Made by a program: the position numbers and the translations under genes
Shown: positions 7,378-9,400 of the stretch, one piece after another
Position numbering within the stretch: the first letter of the stretch is position 1
Layout of the letters: each line of letters opens with the position of its first letter
DNA from: Pseudomonadota bacterium
Lineage (GTDB): Bacteria; Desulfobacterota; Desulfobacteria; Desulfobacterales; C00003060
Assembly: GCA_015222985.1 (NCBI GenBank)
Contig: JADFWI010000301.1
Span: 1-9,400, forward strand
Length of the DNA stretch: 9,400 nt
Direction: 5' to 3'
Notes under the pieces: model-generated
What the model saw: the letters and a program-made list of their open reading frames with translations, nothing else
Database searches by the model: none
What the model was told of the DNA's origin: nothing

Positions 7378-7794
7378 ATGGTCGATTATGAACCAACAGT
7401 AGTGGCCATGCTCTGTAATTACTGTGCGTACAGCGCTGCTGATTTAGCAGGCGTTGGAAGGCTTCAGTACCCCCCTAATGTCCGTGTAGTATTCTATCTT
7501 TGCACGGGCAAGGTGGAGATACTCCATATCCTAAAAGCGTTTGAGGCGGGGGCAGATGCCGTATTCGTAGGCGCTTGAGAGCCCGGTACATGTAATTTCC
7601 TGGAGGGAAATTTGAGGGCACAGGAAAGGGTTGAATACGCAAAGAAACTGTTAGACGAGATCGGGTTGGGGAGTGACCGTCTTGAGTTTTTTCATATCGC
7701 GGCTTCTGAAGCACCATTGTTTGCAAAAACAGGGGAGAAGATGACAGAGCGTGCTAGAGAAATGGGGCCAAATCCGTTGAGGAGTGTCAAATGA
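7378..7794 (+). CDS. mvhD: MvhD, Hdr-associated [2Fe-2S] electron-transfer subunit, selenoprotein
   Basis: This 138-residue protein passes electrons between an electron donor and HdrA in Hdr-linked complexes. The N-terminus reads CNYCAYSAADLAGVGRLQYPP, diagnostic of MvhD, with C13, C16 and C42 as likely cluster ligands. A TGA at 7576-7578 (residue 67) sits in GADAVFVGA-U-EPGTCNFLEGN, exactly where the family has GC-x2-GxC; C72 is the second Cys. The frame continues unshifted to TGA 7792-7794, which lacks a matching hairpin and has a TAG 12 nt beyond. The total length fits the usual size of about 140 residues only if the first UGA is read through. A Sec-containing relative, VhuD of Methanococcus, is established. 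A GGGG site overlapping the hdrA stop serves the ATG at 7378. Read without recoding, the gene would appear as two fragments (66 and 60 residues). Confidence 0.93.
7576..7612 (+). promoter_or_regulatory. Candidate SECIS element of mvhD
   Basis: UGA is followed after 22 nt by the loop UGGAG (7601-7605). It is closed by a perfect 7-bp stem, AAUUUCC (7594-7600) with GGAAAUU (7606-7612). Loop position, size and UGGA start match the HdrD-like hairpin, while the stem sequence differs. Confidence 0.82.
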
Positions 7795-7814
7795 CCAAAC
7801 CGGGGGTAGTATAA

Positions 7815-8495
7815 ATGATTGTAGCAAAGAGAAAACCCTTTAATGAGATCAAGGAATCGGTTTCCGGTGCGAGCAGGATTCTTATCCTCGGATGTGGCAC
7901 CTGTGTAGCAGTGTGTCTGGCAGGAGGCGAAAAGGAAGTGGCCATTCTGGCCTCACAGTTGAGGATGGCCTTTCAGTTGGAAGATCAGAATGTGCAGATC
8001 GACGAACTCACTATTGAGCGACAGTGCGACCGCGAGTTCATAGAGCAAATAGGGACCAAAGTGAATGTGGATGATTATGATCTGATCCTTTCCACGGCCT
8101 GCGCCGCAGGGGTACAACTCTTAAGTGACGTATTTGACCACAAGGTGGTGGTGCCAGGGCTTAATACAACCTTTATTGGCGTGGCCGAGGGTCCTGGTGT
8201 GTGGACCGAACGGTGCCGCGCCTGTAGCGACTGTGTGCTGGCAGACACAGGGGGGATCTGTCCGGTCACTATTTGTGCAAAGGAACTGTTGAATGGGCCC
8301 TGCGGAGGTGCCCGAAATGGCAAGTGCGAGGTAGACCCTGAGAAGGACTGTGCCTGGGTGCTCATTTACAACCGGTTAGAAAAGCTTGGCAGGCTCGATA
8401 GGATGAAGCAAATCCATGCCCCCAAGAGACATTCCGTCCAGGAACACCCTGCTACAATCGTCCATGAAGCGTACAGGCAGAGATACACCGTGTAG
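7815..8495 (+). CDS. metV: MetV, methylenetetrahydrofolate reductase partner subunit
   Basis: This 226-residue protein is the small partner of MetF in acetogens and related anaerobes (the MTHFR C-terminal family). It is thought to link the flavin of MetF to electron donors such as Hdr-type subunits. The N-terminal half has ILILGCGTCVAVCLAGGEKEV. The C-terminal half is Cys-rich: CRACSDC, GGICPVTICAKEL, then the hallmark NGPCGGARNGKCEVDPEKDC and a Trp. These Cys residues are expected to hold metal (Fe-S clusters or zinc); which type cannot be told from sequence. The ATG at 7815 has a GGGGG stretch (7802-7806) 8 nt upstream. The gene follows mvhD by 20 nt and precedes metF, the same order of functions as in the Moorella MetVF-Hdr-MvhD cluster. 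It ends in TAG and has no internal UGA. Confidence 0.92.
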   Translation: MIVAKRKPFNEIKESVSGASRILILGCGTCVAVCLAGGEKEVAILASQLRMAFQLEDQNVQIDELTIERQCDREFIEQIGTKVNVDDYDLILSTACAAGVQLLSDVFDHKVVVPGLNTTFIGVAEGPGVWTERCRACSDCVLADTGGICPVTICAKELLNGPCGGARNGKCEVDPEKDCAWVLIYNRLEKLGRLDRMKQIHAPKRHSVQEHPATIVHEAYRQRYTV

Positions 8496-8548
8496 AGGTG
8501 CACCCGGAAAAATCATCTACAAGGCCTACATGAGGAGATATGAATAAT

Positions 8549-9400
8549 ATGGCAGAATCCTTTCAAGAGGCACTGACCTCAGGCAAGTTTTTGATTGCTG
8601 CAAGCCTTAATCCCCCCAAGGGTACGGACCTTGAAGGCACTGCCGGGGTGATTGGAAAGCTAAAGGGCGTGGTCAACGCCTTGGGAGTCTATGACAACCC
8701 GAGATCATTGATGCACATGAGTCCTTGGGCGGTATGCCGGCTGGTCCTTGAACAGGGTGTCGAACCGATTATGCATGTGTCCTGCCGCGACCGGAATCGG
8801 CTTGCCCTCCAGTCCGATCTTCTGGCAGCGGCGTCCATAGGCATTAAGAATATCCTGTGCGTAAGCGGCGACCATGTTAAGTTTGGGGATCATGTGGATG
8901 CCAAGCCTGTTCACGATATCGATTCAGTACACCTCCTGTCAGCAGCTAAGTCCCTTTCAGAAGGAAATGATATGGCCGGGAATCCCCTGAAAGGTTCTCC
9001 GGCGTTTTGCCTTGGGGCGACAGCCAATCCTGAGGCAGATCCTTTAGAGCCTCAGTTGATCAAGGTGGACAAAAAAATACAGGTCGGCGCCTCATTTCTT
9101 GTTACCCAGCCGGTTTTTAATATGGAGAACCTGAAAAGATTCGTGGATCACGTGAGGGAAAGCAAGGTGAAGGTGATCGCAGGCATCGACCTGCTTGTGC
9201 CTGAAGAGGTGCCGAAATATAGGGATGGCAGCTATCCCGGCCTATTTGTCCCAGAGAATCTCCTTGAGGAGATCGCAGGGGCTGATATAGAGAAATGCGT
9301 AAAGGTCGCAGGCGATCTTATCCAAAAGATAAAGTCCACCAATCTCTGTGACGGTATCCATATTAGTGCACCAGGACATGAAGAGAAGATCCCGGATATC
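8549..9400 (+). CDS. metF: MetF, 5,10-methylenetetrahydrofolate reductase, 3' end outside window
   Basis: This flavin enzyme interconverts methylene-THF and methyl-THF in the methyl branch of the Wood-Ljungdahl pathway. 284 codons are visible and the frame is open at the right edge; family members of this type are about 290-310 residues, so only the tail is missing. Recognisable segments are FLIAASLNPPKGTD near the start, HVSCRDRNR (about 75-83; others often have HLTCRDRN), ILCVSGDH (about 101-108), LGATANPEADP, and GASFLVTQPVFN (about 180-191), which is the most diagnostic stretch. Two starts are possible: ATG 8540 and ATG 8549. The AGGAG at 8533-8537 is 2 nt from the first and 11 nt from the second, so I prefer 8549 with modest confidence. 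It lies 53 nt after metV, in the same operon. Confidence 0.92.
   Translation, partial: MAESFQEALTSGKFLIAASLNPPKGTDLEGTAGVIGKLKGVVNALGVYDNPRSLMHMSPWAVCRLVLEQGVEPIMHVSCRDRNRLALQSDLLAAASIGIKNILCVSGDHVKFGDHVDAKPVHDIDSVHLLSAAKSLSEGNDMAGNPLKGSPAFCLGATANPEADPLEPQLIKVDKKIQVGASFLVTQPVFNMENLKRFVDHVRESKVKVIAGIDLLVPEEVPKYRDGSYPGLFVPENLLEEIAGADIEKCVKVAGDLIQKIKSTNLCDGIHISAPGHEEKIPDI

Noticed and set aside
753..7578. UGA read as tryptophan through an alternative genetic code
   Set aside because: TGG is used for Trp throughout, UGA appears only once per affected gene, at Cys sites in MvhD and the HdrD-like protein, and the UGA at 7792-7794 acts as a normal stop.
1..9400. CRISPR array, insertion sequence, tRNA or rRNA
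   Set aside because: No direct-repeat array, transposase-like frame, terminal inverted repeats or RNA gene pattern was found on reading both strands.

Overview
The window looks like a chromosomal segment from an anaerobic, selenocysteine-using bacterium with a Wood-Ljungdahl-type C1 pathway. The best guess is a sulfate-reducing or syntrophic member of Desulfobacterota (Deltaproteobacteria). This is inferred from gene content: a multiheme cytochrome c, heterodisulfide reductase (Hdr)-type Fe-S and flavin proteins, MvhD, and MetV/MetF. No taxonomic marker is present.

Layout, left to right. (1) 3-1133, plus: the 3' part of a multiheme c-type cytochrome with four visible CXXCH sites and an in-frame UGA. 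(2) 1183-1218: a bidirectional intrinsic terminator between convergent genes. (3) 1244-2548, minus: an HdrC-HdrB/HdrD-like Fe-S oxidoreductase, also interrupted by one in-frame UGA. (4) 2549-2913: a divergent regulatory region with a sigma70-like promoter candidate for each direction. (5) 2914-7365, plus: a 1483-residue HdrA-type flavoprotein built as HdrA core, GltD/NfnB-like NAD(P)H module, rest of the HdrA core, then a second full HdrA. (6) 7378-7794, plus: mvhD with an in-frame UGA. (7) 7815-8495, plus: metV. (8) 8549 to the window end, plus: metF, nearly complete.

The main result is that three genes would look broken in a standard annotation (cytochrome, HdrD-like protein, MvhD), but each reads through a single UGA in the same frame. 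In the MvhD and HdrD-like proteins the UGA falls where relatives carry a conserved Cys; in the cytochrome it falls just after a GHGIPDG motif. In all three mRNAs a hairpin loop beginning UGGA starts exactly 22 nt after the UGA. The stems are unrelated in sequence: 7 perfect pairs in mvhD, 10 pairs including one G-U in the HdrD-like gene, and a weaker 6-pair bulged stem in the cytochrome. I read these as selenocysteine codons with a shared SECIS signature, so three selenoproteins lie within about 7 kb.

Functionally, HdrA-fusion, MvhD, MetV and MetF form one co-directional operon. It resembles the MetFV-HdrABC-MvhD methylenetetrahydrofolate reductase complex known from Moorella, but hdrB and hdrC are missing from it. 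The divergent gene encodes a fused HdrC+HdrB-like protein that could fill that role. The GltD-like insertion would give the complex its own NAD(P)H site. The proposed machine is a selenocysteine-containing, NAD(P)H-linked, possibly electron-bifurcating or confurcating methylene-THF reductase; this is inference from domain content and gene order.
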